Origin: Nitrospirota bacterium
GTDB lineage: Bacteria > Nitrospirota > Thermodesulfovibrionia > UBA6902 > BMS3Bbin08
DNA: 8,377 nt
Assembly: GCA_016208845.1 (NCBI GenBank)
Contig: JACQXH010000021.1
Location: 1 to 8,377 of the forward strand
Direction of reading: 5' to 3'
In this document: positions 1 to 6,018 of the stretch, piece after piece
Layout: each line of letters starts with the position of its first letter
Position numbering within the stretch: position 1 is the stretch's first letter
Program-made: the position numbers and the translations under genes
Notes under the pieces: generated by a model
Told to the model about the DNA's origin: nothing
Seen by the model: only the letters and a program-made list of their open reading frames with translations
The model's database searches: none

Positions 1-87
1 AGCATGACCGTGGGGGCGCCAAACCGCCCTCGCTGACATAAATATTTTTGAATATCGAATTTTTGAATATTAAATAAGGGGGTTTCA
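1..87 (+). other. Upstream of nuoG-like gene; possible tail of a preceding gene
   Basis: Two plus-strand frames are open from the window edge and stop early, at TGA 34-36 and at TAA 39-41. Either could be the last residues of an upstream gene, but neither tail is recognisable, so no product is given. From 45 to 70 an 11-base word TTTTTGAATAT occurs twice with a 15-bp period (45-55 and 60-70), making the spacer very AT-rich. A strong Shine-Dalgarno AAGGGGG lies at 76-82, five bases before the ATG at 88. No convincing -35/-10 pair is seen, so the downstream gene may be read from further upstream. Confidence 0.3.
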
Positions 88-2106
88 ATGTCGAAAATAA
101 TCAATCTTAAAATAGACGGAAAAGATGTCAGCGTGCCGGAAGGCTCTAATCTGATCGATGCCGCTGAGACAGTAGGTATTCACATCCCGAATCTTTGTTA
201 TCTGAAGGGGATGAAAGGCATCGGCGCCTGCAGGCTGTGCCTGATCGAGGTTGAGGGTGGAAAAGCACCGGTAGTCGGCTGCATCACAAAAGTCAAAGAA
301 GGAATGGTTGTAAATACCGCCACTGAAAAGCTCTGTGAGGTCAGGAAATTCGTCATTGACCTCATCCTCTCCATGCACCCGCTTGATTGCATGACATGCG
401 CCAAGGCCGGGGTCTGCACGCTCCAGGGATACGCCTATGACTTCGGCATTAAGGAATCAAATTTCACGAGGAAGAAATTCGGTTATCCCGTCGATGAAGC
501 AAACCCGTTTATCAAGAGAGACCCGGACTACTGCATACTGTGCGGAAGGTGTGTGCGCGTATGCAAAGAGCAGGGGACTAATGTCCTTGATTTCATGGGC
601 CGGGGTGTCGGCGCAAAGGTCGTTACTGCCATGGATAAACCGCTCCAGGAGTCAGAATGCACGTTCTGCGGAAGCTGTCTGGATGCATGTCCGGTCAATG
701 CCCTGCTCGAGGCGGACAGATGGAGAAAGGGCAGGGAGTGGGATTATGAAAGGGCTCAGTCCGTATGTCTTTCATGCGGGAACGGCTGCGACATACTTGT
801 CAGCACAAAAGATGGAGTCGTTGCCAAGATAAATGCCGGAGCAGCAGAAGGCTCAGCAGAGAAATATATCTGCGCAAGGGGAAGATTCGGATTTGACTCG
901 CTCACCTCAGATATAAGGGTTACAGCGCCCATGAAAAGGGTCGACGGCAAGCTCGTTGAAACTACATGGAAAGACGCTTTGGCATTGGCCGCAGAGCGTT
1001 TCAAAAGATCCGGGAAGAACACCGGAGTCATCAGCACCGGCAATATACTTAATCAGGACGCGTTTGTGCTCTCAAAACTTGCGTCAGACGTCATAAAGAC
1101 AAAACATGTTGATACTACAGTAAGTCTGTATTCAGATGCTGATACTATGAAATTTTCAGATTCAGTGGACCTGGACGAGACCGGTCTGATCGTTCTTGCG
1201 GGATTACAGCCCTCTCAGTGGACCAGGGTTCTTCCTGCACTTGACGCCTCTATAAGACGCAGAGTATCGAGAGGGGCCAAGTTAGTTGTCATTAATTCTG
1301 AAGAGACACGGTATGCCCCGATTGCTGCTGTGAATATCTCAGGGGATGAAGCCAAGGCATTTGCACAGATAGCAAAGGCCCTTATCGCAAAGGGCGCAAA
1401 GGCCGGTAAAGACCTTGAGTCCTCTTTATCAGGAGTGAACCCGTCTGAGGAGGCAGCTAAGGCGGCTGACCTGTTGTTTGAGATCGACAATGCAGTTATA
1501 TTCACCGCGCCGTCTCTTTTTAAGGCGGCAAAGAATTTCTCCCTGATAAACGGGGTAAAGGTGATAGCAGTACCTCTCGAAGCCAATGCAAGAGGGGTTG
1601 TTGCCATGGGTCTTACAACTGACGGCAAAACATACTCTGAAATGGCAAGAGGCGGCGTGACTGTCCTTTATGCTGTCGGAGAGGTGCCTCTGGACAAAAG
1701 GCCTGACGTGGATTTCCTGATAGTTCAGGTGTCTTATATGACAGAGCTCGCAAAACATGCAGATGTTGTATTCCCTGCCGCCTCATATCTTGAATCAAAG
1801 GGCAATATAATAAATTACCTTGGCAGGATCAAAGAGCTGTCAAAAATTGTCAACGCGCCGGGCAGTGCAAAACAGCATAAGGATATTTTCCTGGAGCTTT
1901 CAAGGGCGATGGATAACCCGATCAAAGAGTCAGCGGCAAGCATGAAGAGCGCCTTTGAGGTCAGCTCAAAGCCAAAGTTCAGCCCGTTTGAGAAAAAGAA
2001 GGGGCTTGACGTTGATCCGATAGATTTTACTGAGTCTCTGAACCAGTGTGTGATCGACCACTCACGGCTTTTGTGGCTGAAAGAGACGGAAAAGACTGCG
2101 GTTTAA
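88..2106 (+). CDS. nuoG: NADH-quinone oxidoreductase subunit G-like iron-sulfur protein
   Basis: A 672-residue protein with the domain order of the complex I electron-input subunit NuoG, which carries electrons from the NADH-oxidising module through a chain of iron-sulfur clusters on the cytoplasmic arm. An N-terminal [2Fe-2S] ferredoxin fold shows C37, C48, C51 and C65. The His-Cys3 site of the next [4Fe-4S] cluster is H97-x3-C101-x2-C104-x5-C110. Two ferredoxin-type [4Fe-4S] motifs follow: C149/C152/C155/C159 and C191/C194/C197/C201. A further site at C227/C230/C234/C262 opens the molybdopterin-oxidoreductase fold (about 227-640). The C-terminal part has the HADVVFPAASYLESKG stretch typical of the family. 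It is shorter than the roughly 900 residues of E. coli NuoG, as in many deep-branching lineages. NAD-linked formate dehydrogenase or hydrogenase diaphorase subunits share this layout, and the upstream partner genes are not visible. ATG at 88 has an AAGGGGG Shine-Dalgarno five bases upstream. An intrinsic terminator follows, so this is probably the last gene of its operon. Confidence 0.85.
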   Translation: MSKIINLKIDGKDVSVPEGSNLIDAAETVGIHIPNLCYLKGMKGIGACRLCLIEVEGGKAPVVGCITKVKEGMVVNTATEKLCEVRKFVIDLILSMHPLDCMTCAKAGVCTLQGYAYDFGIKESNFTRKKFGYPVDEANPFIKRDPDYCILCGRCVRVCKEQGTNVLDFMGRGVGAKVVTAMDKPLQESECTFCGSCLDACPVNALLEADRWRKGREWDYERAQSVCLSCGNGCDILVSTKDGVVAKINAGAAEGSAEKYICARGRFGFDSLTSDIRVTAPMKRVDGKLVETTWKDALALAAERFKRSGKNTGVISTGNILNQDAFVLSKLASDVIKTKHVDTTVSLYSDADTMKFSDSVDLDETGLIVLAGLQPSQWTRVLPALDASIRRRVSRGAKLVVINSEETRYAPIAAVNISGDEAKAFAQIAKALIAKGAKAGKDLESSLSGVNPSEEAAKAADLLFEIDNAVIFTAPSLFKAAKNFSLINGVKVIAVPLEANARGVVAMGLTTDGKTYSEMARGGVTVLYAVGEVPLDKRPDVDFLIVQVSYMTELAKHADVVFPAASYLESKGNIINYLGRIKELSKIVNAPGSAKQHKDIFLELSRAMDNPIKESAASMKSAFEVSSKPKFSPFEKKKGLDVDPIDFTESLNQCVIDHSRLLWLKETEKTAV

Positions 2107-2128
2107 GATTTAATTTTGATTATGATAT

Positions 2129-2167
2129 AAAGGCGGCACAGATGAATATGCCGCCTTTTATTTTTTT
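2129..2167 (+). terminator. Intrinsic terminator after nuoG-like gene
   Basis: A perfect 10-bp stem (AAAGGCGGCA at 2129-2138 with TGCCGCCTTT at 2149-2158) encloses a 10-base loop. It is followed by TA and seven T (2161-2167). It starts 23 bases after the stop codon of the NuoG-like gene, so it is a clear rho-independent terminator for that transcript. Confidence 0.9.
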
Positions 2168-2207
2168 ATCATAGTAACCCGAAAAAATGCATATATGAAT
2201 TATGGCA

Positions 2208-2366
2208 AACAGGGGAGCAGCCAAAAAAATCTTTACAAAGCAACCGGAAATTTAAATTTTGTTTTTATTGATAGCAAAGAGTTATCGAATAAATATATAT
2301 ATTTATTTTATGGCCACACGTCACTGAGGAGTTGCAGGTAAAGTTTTTTCTGTCTGCTCCCCTGTT
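2208..2366. repeat. MITE-like element with 29-bp terminal inverted repeats
   Basis: The 29 bases at 2208-2236 match the reverse complement of 2338-2366 at 26 positions. The outer 13 bases (AACAGGGGAGCAG) are perfect. The 159-bp unit has no coding capacity and an AT-rich centre that includes a perfect 20-bp palindrome (2288-2307). Size, lack of an ORF and long inverted ends fit a non-autonomous miniature transposable element. No clear target-site duplication is seen and there is no second copy in this window, so a large folded RNA or a REP-like structure remains possible. It sits between the terminator of the NuoG-like gene and the broken yacP fragment. Confidence 0.5.
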
Positions 2367-2391
2367 AACATCTGCATTAATCGGGATAATC

Positions 2392-2501
2392 AAATGTCAC
2401 ACATTTTAATCGGCGGCTACAACCTCATCGGCATTGCCCACAAAAGCCCCGAAAAGGCGCGCAATGATATTATCAAAGCGCTTTCAGAATATTCCAAGCT
2501 G
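2392..2501 (+). repeat. Direct repeat copy 1 (5' end of yacP-like gene)
   Basis: About 110 bp nearly identical to 4252-4361, offset by exactly 1860 bp, with eight mismatches, clustered mainly toward the two ends. Similarity begins at the start codon and stops abruptly after codon 36. The two copies bracket the secreted-propeller gene, so recombination between them would delete that cargo. Confidence 0.9.
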
Positions 2502-2534
2502 TTTTTAGCTAACAAAATTAAGAAAATTTATTGA
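2394..2534 (+). pseudogene. Truncated 5' fragment of yacP/rae1-like NYN gene
   Basis: An open stretch of 46 codons starting at ATG 2394. Its first 36 residues match the intact YacP-like protein at 4254-4760 at 31 of 36 positions (changes P2S, N3H, D7G, L19P, R35K). After that the sequence becomes unrelated and ends at TGA 2532-2534. The D7G change removes the first conserved acidic residue of the NYN nuclease fold (IDGYN becomes IGGYN), and three quarters of the domain is missing, so it cannot be a working nuclease. No good Shine-Dalgarno is present. It is best read as a relic left when the following segment was inserted or duplicated. Confidence 0.85.
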
Positions 2535-2559
2535 CAATTCACTAATACCATGATATTAT
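2531..2559 (+). promoter_or_regulatory. Sigma70-type promoter for the secreted-propeller gene
   Basis: A consensus TTGACA (2531-2536), a 17-base spacer and TATTAT (2554-2559) give a strong predicted housekeeping promoter reading rightward. It lies exactly at the broken end of the yacP fragment, whose stop codon TGA is inside the -35 box. Transcription would begin near 2566 and leave a leader of about 220 bases before the start at 2788. That leader (to 2787) has no ORF, and I recognise no riboswitch in it. A T-run at about 2612-2618 has no good hairpin in front of it. Confidence 0.6.
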
Positions 2560-2787
2560 TTCTAAAAAAATCGTTCCTTGTCGGCTTTAAGACCATTATT
2601 CGTAGCAGGTTTTTTTGAAATATAACGCCATTGAAGAATAAGCTATATTTATTTCTGAGACGTAGTCACCATCCTTACTTATCTGCATTTCCACATAAGA
2701 GATTGAAATTGTTTCATACCAATATATTTAGAAGTTAACTCTATCTGTCTTTTTTATCAATATTGACATACGAGGAAACTGGGAGCT

Positions 2788-3930
2788 GTGCTGAGAATAA
2801 TAAAAACGAATTTAATCTTTGTAATGTGCTTTTTGATGTTTGCTTTCTTGTTAGTTCTAAACCGGGACATAAGTGACACTTCCAGAACAGACGACGCTGA
2901 CAACGATAATCTGTCAGATTATGAAGAAAGTGTCCTTGGAACAAATATGCTAAATTCCGATACTGATGGTGATGGCGTAAATGATCTGGAGGACGCCTTT
3001 CCGTTAAACCCCGGTGAAACTAAGGATTCAGATGTCGGGGAGATACAGATTACTACCGATTCATCAGACCAAAAATCTGCATCTATTTTTGGCAATAAGA
3101 TTGTCTGGATGGATGGGAGAAATGGAAAATCGGATATATATATGTATGATATATCTTCAGGTATTGAAACTCCGCTTATTACAGCTCCCGGCGATCAATC
3201 AATTCCTGGCATCTCAGGGCTCCGTGTTGTGTATACGGATTTTGCCGATTCTCTAACCGATTTGCACATATATGACATTTCAACGGGCACAGATACGCAG
3301 ATATTTACCCATCTCCCCAGGTTACATGCCGCTCCCAGCATATCGGGCAACTACATTGTCTGGGAAGACATGTGGAGAGACGGCATTACTACTTCTAATA
3401 TATGGATGTATGATCTTTCTGCAGGAGCAATAACAAAGATCACCTCTCGTACCGGGGACGAATGTACTCCCAAAATGTCGGGAAACCGCATTGTCTGGGC
3501 GGATGCCCGGGCAGGATTTGGAACTGGAGCTGACGATATTTACATGTATGACCTTTCTGCGGGAATAGAAACTCAGGTCATTGCAGGTCCTTTTGATGAA
3601 CGCCCTCGCGGTATCTCAGGGAGTCGAATTGTATGGTCAGATGATAGAAACGGTAACTATGATGTATTCATGTATGACCTTTCCACTGGAGTAGAAACAC
3701 GAATCACTACAAATCCATTTAATCAGAGAGTTAGCGGTATTTTCGGAAAAAACATTGTCTGGACTGATGACAGAAACGGGAATAATGATATCTACCTGTA
3801 TGCCGGTGATGGTGTGGGAGACAACTCCGATAACTGCCCGAATGTTTATAATCCTGATCAGGCAGATTCAGATCATGATGGAATGGGCGATGCCTGTGAT
3901 ACAAGCACGGATACAGACGGAGACGGCTAA
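2788..3930 (+). CDS. Secreted TolB-like beta-propeller protein with calcium-binding repeats (3' end disrupted)
   Basis: 380 residues as it stands. An N-terminal hydrophobic stretch (about 8-25) is a signal peptide or signal anchor, so the protein acts outside the cytoplasm. Acidic thrombospondin-type-3 calcium sites follow (36-47 and 56-75, e.g. DTDGDGVNDLEDAFPLNP). Six propeller-blade repeats of 41-46 residues have the pattern ISG..IVW.D.RNG..DIYMYDLS.G.ET.IT, with the IVW cores near 106, 147, 190, 235, 281 and 323. A second type-3 segment (344-380) contains DNCPNVYNPDQADSDHDG. The frame then hits TAA directly after DTDGDG, while recognisable coding continues in another frame to about 4250, so the true gene was longer and is damaged. 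The start is GTG 2788, with GGAG (2782-2785) very close and GAGGA (2772-2776) eleven bases away. Ligand and role are unknown; a cell-surface or adhesion role is only inference. Confidence 0.75.
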   Translation: MLRIIKTNLIFVMCFLMFAFLLVLNRDISDTSRTDDADNDNLSDYEESVLGTNMLNSDTDGDGVNDLEDAFPLNPGETKDSDVGEIQITTDSSDQKSASIFGNKIVWMDGRNGKSDIYMYDISSGIETPLITAPGDQSIPGISGLRVVYTDFADSLTDLHIYDISTGTDTQIFTHLPRLHAAPSISGNYIVWEDMWRDGITTSNIWMYDLSAGAITKITSRTGDECTPKMSGNRIVWADARAGFGTGADDIYMYDLSAGIETQVIAGPFDERPRGISGSRIVWSDDRNGNYDVFMYDLSTGVETRITTNPFNQRVSGIFGKNIVWTDDRNGNNDIYLYAGDGVGDNSDNCPNVYNPDQADSDHDGMGDACDTSTDTDGDG

Positions 3931-4251
3931 GGAATTGGAGTATAAGCGGATGTCCCGAGTTAACTACCGTACGTGATTGCGATGACAATAATGTAGCGAT
4001 TAATGACTCAACGAGAAATCAGTCAACAGCAGCGGCTGGAGCATACATCACGAAAATTTACTTGTGAGTAAATGATACTTATGACGCAAGTGATGTATAT
4101 CTTTTTGCAGAGAGCAATGCCATCGCCTGCAATGGGAGCAATGAATTCAGGAAGCACTTCTATAACAATTCTGACAGGCATGCCCGTTGGCAAATACTAC
4201 AGCATCTGCCCATTCAATTTGAGAAAAAGCCATTTCTTTATTAAACTGACA
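3928..4251 (+). pseudogene. Decayed 3' part of the propeller gene: DCDDNN motif and CARDB-like domain
   Basis: No intact gene occupies this stretch, but protein similarity to the usual tails of such surface proteins survives. From about 3930 the frame shifted by one base reads on as GCPELTTVRDCDDNNVAIND, which contains the putative metal-binding DCDDNN..IN motif common after type-3 repeats. It then reads AGAYITKIYL, an in-frame TGA (4065-4067), and VNDTYDASDVYLF. Near 4107-4120 similarity returns to the original frame as NSGSTSITILTGMPVGKYYS. Together these pieces look like a CARDB-type adhesion domain. Two frameshifts and one stop therefore separate this part from 2788-3930. The domain breaks off after KYYS, just before the yacP-like gene, so the 3' end is also missing. 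Sequencing or assembly error could explain single shifts, but less easily all three lesions. Confidence 0.7.
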
Positions 4252-4361
4252 AAATGCCAAACATCTTGATCGACGGCTACAACCTCATCGGCATTGCCCA
4301 CAAAAGCCTCGAAAAGGCGCGCAATGATATTATCAAAGCGCTTTCAGAATATTCCAGACTG
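4252..4361 (+). repeat. Direct repeat copy 2 (within intact yacP-like gene)
   Basis: Second copy of the 110-bp repeat that also occurs at 2392-2501. Here it forms the first 36 codons of a complete gene. The bases upstream of the start codon are unrelated between the two copies. Confidence 0.9.
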
Positions 4362-4760
4362 AAAGGCCATGATATCACTATTGTATTTGACGGATGGAAG
4401 ACAGGGCAGGCCGCTGAAACAAAACTGAGGACTGGCGGTGTCAACATTATCTATTCAAGGCTTGCTGAGAATGCGGATAGTGTCATTAAAAAAATTATTT
4501 CTGAGGCAGTGAAGCCCTGGGTCGTTGTAAGCTCTGACAGGGAGATATCTGCTTTTGCTGATAGAAAAGGTCTTGTATCACTCACTGCCGGAGAATTTGA
4601 GGGAAGGCTTTATTCAGCCCTAAGCACAGGCAGTCAAAAAAACGAAGAGCCGTTTGAAGATGATGAGGATGTTGATTCCGTCCCTGCCAGACAAAAGGGT
4701 AATCCCCGGAAATTATCACAAAAACAAAAGAAGAAGATCAACGCGCTGAAAAAGCTTTAA
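4254..4760 (+). CDS. yacP: YacP/Rae1-like NYN-domain endoribonuclease
   Basis: 168 residues, the usual length of the YacP (DUF901) family. Its Bacillus member Rae1 is a ribosome-associated mRNA endonuclease of the PIN-like NYN fold. The conserved acidic positions expected for metal-dependent RNA cleavage are visible: D7 in ILIDGYNLI, D46 in VFDG, D75 in NADSVI and D95 in VVSSDREI. After an acidic linker (131-142) comes a very basic tail (146-168, rich in Lys and Arg) that could bind RNA or the ribosome. ATG 4254 matches the family start, but no Shine-Dalgarno is seen upstream, and the bases before it derive from the decayed surface-protein gene. The gene may therefore have lost its native promoter and ribosome site to the inserted segment; the broken copy at 2394 keeps a different upstream region. 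RNase activity here is by family inference. Confidence 0.8.
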   Translation: MPNILIDGYNLIGIAHKSLEKARNDIIKALSEYSRLKGHDITIVFDGWKTGQAAETKLRTGGVNIIYSRLAENADSVIKKIISEAVKPWVVVSSDREISAFADRKGLVSLTAGEFEGRLYSALSTGSQKNEEPFEDDEDVDSVPARQKGNPRKLSQKQKKKINALKKL

Positions 4761-4847
4761 ACCTTTACGAGCCGCTGATTTGCGCAGATATAATAAACTT
4801 TTTGGTTGTTATACAAAAAACTAACAACTATTAAAATCTGTGCCTTC

Positions 4848-4861
4848 CTGCCGAAAGGCAG
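4848..4861. other. Small hairpin between convergent genes
   Basis: CTGCC-GAAA-GGCAG is a 5-bp stem closed by a GNRA tetraloop, in the 136-bp gap between the convergent ends of the YacP-like gene (4760) and the GGDEF gene (4897). No T-run follows on either strand, so it is not a convincing intrinsic terminator. The word AATCTGTG recurs nearby (4835 and 4871), suggesting repeat debris. Nothing else is seen in 4761-4896. Confidence 0.35.
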
Positions 4862-4896
4862 ATCCGTGTCAATCTGTGGTAATCCATGGCTAAATG

Positions 4897-5262
4897 CTAA
4901 TTCTTCTTCTCTCTCTTGTCCTGGTACATCCGTTCATCCGCTATTTTCAACGCATCATAGACATCGCAGTCCTTATCGCAGGTCGCGCAGCCCATGCTCA
5001 ATGAAAGCCTGCAGCCAAAAATGGCGGCCTTGTCCCTGTTCCAGACATCTACTAACTCGGAAATACGATCTATCATGACCGCTGTTTCATCACAGCCGCC
5101 GTCATTCATAAATATAAGGAACTCGTCGCCTCCATAGCGTATAACGATGTCCGATTTACGCACCGCATTTTTTATCAGGGCTACAGCCTCAACCAGGATC
5201 CTGTCTCCGGTAAGATGTCCATGGGAGTCGTTAATATCTTTTAAGTTGTCTATATCTATCAT
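4897..5262 (-). CDS. GGDEF domain, N-terminally truncated (probable broken diguanylate cyclase)
   Basis: 121 residues covering most of a GGDEF domain, which makes cyclic di-GMP from two GTP. Metal-binding MIDIDNLKDIND is at 1-12, the inhibitory RxxD site RKSD at 35-38, GGDEF at 44-48, then LSLSMGCA and the family-typical ADERMY. The opening part of the domain (DxLTGLxNR and the first helix, about 35 residues) is absent. The bases just before this ATG, read in the same frame, give PLSFV, which is what normally precedes MIDID in intact cyclases; real coding therefore starts before this ATG. The start overlaps the stop of the preceding two-CW gene as ATGA (5259-5262). The pair most likely came from one two-CW/GGDEF protein by a deletion that changed the frame. 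Translational coupling could still produce this fragment, but cyclase activity is doubtful. Confidence 0.75.
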   Translation of the reverse strand: MIDIDNLKDINDSHGHLTGDRILVEAVALIKNAVRKSDIVIRYGGDEFLIFMNDGGCDETAVMIDRISELVDVWNRDKAAIFGCRLSLSMGCATCDKDCDVYDALKIADERMYQDKREKKN

Positions 5263-5678
5263 GACAAAAGAGAGCGGGCCATTTCCCGAAGCTGGACGGC
5301 CCTGTTATGAAGGTGGCTGATCAGTATGTCTATATTTTCATACAGCCGTCTTACCGGCTGCTGACCAAAGATATTCTGAAAGATGTTGCATTTGAAACAG
5401 GTGCCGTATTTCTTGGCGAATTCCCCCTGCACAACGCCCCCGCAAAAAGTGCCTGCAATAAGCCAGCAGCGGTAATCCTCGTTCTGGTATGCCGGACAAT
5501 CTTTTTTGGCACACCCTTTTATCTCCCAGCACTTGATGTGCTCAAACTCCCGGTGCAGATCGCTCCATCTACTGATGTCAGAGGACGCCTCTATGGAGCT
5601 TTTTATGAAGTTCTCGATGTCATGATTGATCCGTTCCAGAAGCTTTATGGTTAGATCATTCTGCTTATCACGCCCCAT
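5259..5678 (-). CDS. Two-CW domain protein (N-terminal half of a split sensor-cyclase)
   Basis: 139 residues. The N-terminal half (1-48) is helical and charged. A cysteine-rich module at 50-100 follows, with two Cys-Trp pairs (C50-W51 and C71-W72) plus C56, C61, C79, C94 and C97 in the order CWE..GC..DCPAY...CW..AGT.C....C..C. This is the two-CW domain often found in front of signalling domains and presumed to bind a metal or cluster. A helix at 105-132 (RRLYENIDILISHLHNRAVQ) resembles the linker that normally runs into GGDEF. The frame ends four residues after REMA, overlapping the GGDEF ORF by ATGA. ATG 5678 has AAGGAGA at 5689-5695, ten bases upstream. The ligand is unknown. The product alone would be a sensor without output. 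Confidence 0.7.
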   Translation of the reverse strand: MGRDKQNDLTIKLLERINHDIENFIKSSIEASSDISRWSDLHREFEHIKCWEIKGCAKKDCPAYQNEDYRCWLIAGTFCGGVVQGEFAKKYGTCFKCNIFQNIFGQQPVRRLYENIDILISHLHNRAVQLREMARSLLS

Positions 5679-5780
5679 GGTTTATGAGTCTCCTTGTAAT
5701 TTTTACTATATAACATTTGTGTATAAAATTAAAGATTAATTTACCCGGAATCGTAATCGTTCAGTTACAGGGGGTATTAT

Positions 5781-5831
5781 CCCCCCTTTGGCAAAGGGGC
5801 CTGCCTGTCCGGTAGGCAGGGGCGAGGGGGG
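5781..5831. repeat. 51-bp palindromic repeat, intergenic copy
   Basis: The unit starts with six C and ends with six G. It holds two hairpins: CCCCTTT-ggc-AAAGGGG (5783-5799) and CCTGCCT-gtccggt-AGGCAGG (5800-5820). A copy of identical length with about five differences lies inside the inositol-monophosphatase gene at 6514-6564. It is a mobile or dispersed palindromic element of unknown mechanism. It lies in the 340-bp gap between that gene's stop and the two-CW gene; this gap also holds the repeats at 5851-5885 and 5933-6007 and no gene. Confidence 0.8.
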
Positions 5832-5850
5832 ATTTTTCAATTCATTCCAT

Positions 5851-5885
5851 AAAATCTCCCCTAACCCCTCTTTTACAAAGAGGGG
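5851..5885. repeat. Reduced, inverted relative of the 51-bp repeat
   Basis: Reading right to left this resembles the intergenic 51-bp repeat without its inner CCTGCCT/AGGCAGG hairpin. It has a perfect 9-bp stem CCCCTCTTT-tac-AAAGAGGGG (5865-5885). Its outer part (5851-5869) pairs with the right end of the neighbouring repeat (5818-5836) at 16 of 19 positions across a 14-base loop, so the two copies face each other and could form one large cruciform or RNA hairpin. Confidence 0.6.
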
Positions 5886-5932
5886 AATCATCTTCTCACC
5901 ACTCATAACTGAAGGGTTACCGGATAAAGACC

Positions 5933-6007
5933 GTCATGCGTCATGCGTAATCCGTAATGAGTGAAGTTATTCGCATCTTTTGTTTCTCATTACCCATTAC
6001 TCATCAC
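5933..6007. repeat. Inverted 7-bp repeat arrays downstream of the inositol-monophosphatase gene
   Basis: The left array has four 7-base units: GTCATGC, GTCATGC, GTAATCC and GTAATGA (5933-5960). The right array has three: TCATTAC, CCATTAC and TCATCAC (5987-6007). The last 21 bases of the left array match the reverse complement of the right array at 17 positions. The structure begins 11 bases after the stop codon of the minus-strand phosphatase gene. No T-run follows in either direction, so it is not a standard terminator. Confidence 0.65.
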
Positions 6008-6018
6008 TCTTTAATACA

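Noticed and set aside
437..832. A 131-codon plus-strand open frame inside the NuoG-like gene
   Set aside because: It overlaps the iron-sulfur ligand region of a fully motif-supported gene in another frame; a frame shadow.
2200..2375. A target-site duplication around the MITE-like element
   Set aside because: The flanking bases do not give a convincing symmetric duplication at the ends of the inverted repeats.
2763..2787. A second TTGACA at 2763-2768 as a promoter for the propeller gene
   Set aside because: The -10 position would fall on the ribosome site and start codon, and no TATAAT-like box is there.
4072..4269. A separate small gene starting at ATG 4072
   Set aside because: Its middle part is the CARDB-like tail of the disrupted propeller gene, and its end runs into yacP in another frame; it is a fragment, not an independent gene.
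5307..5654. A 115-codon plus-strand open frame opposite the two-CW gene
   Set aside because: The minus-strand product has the ordered CW/Cys pattern and a Shine-Dalgarno; the plus frame has neither.
5865..5885. Perfect 9-bp hairpin as an intrinsic terminator
   Set aside because: No U-run follows on either strand, and it is explained as part of a repeat related to 5781-5831.
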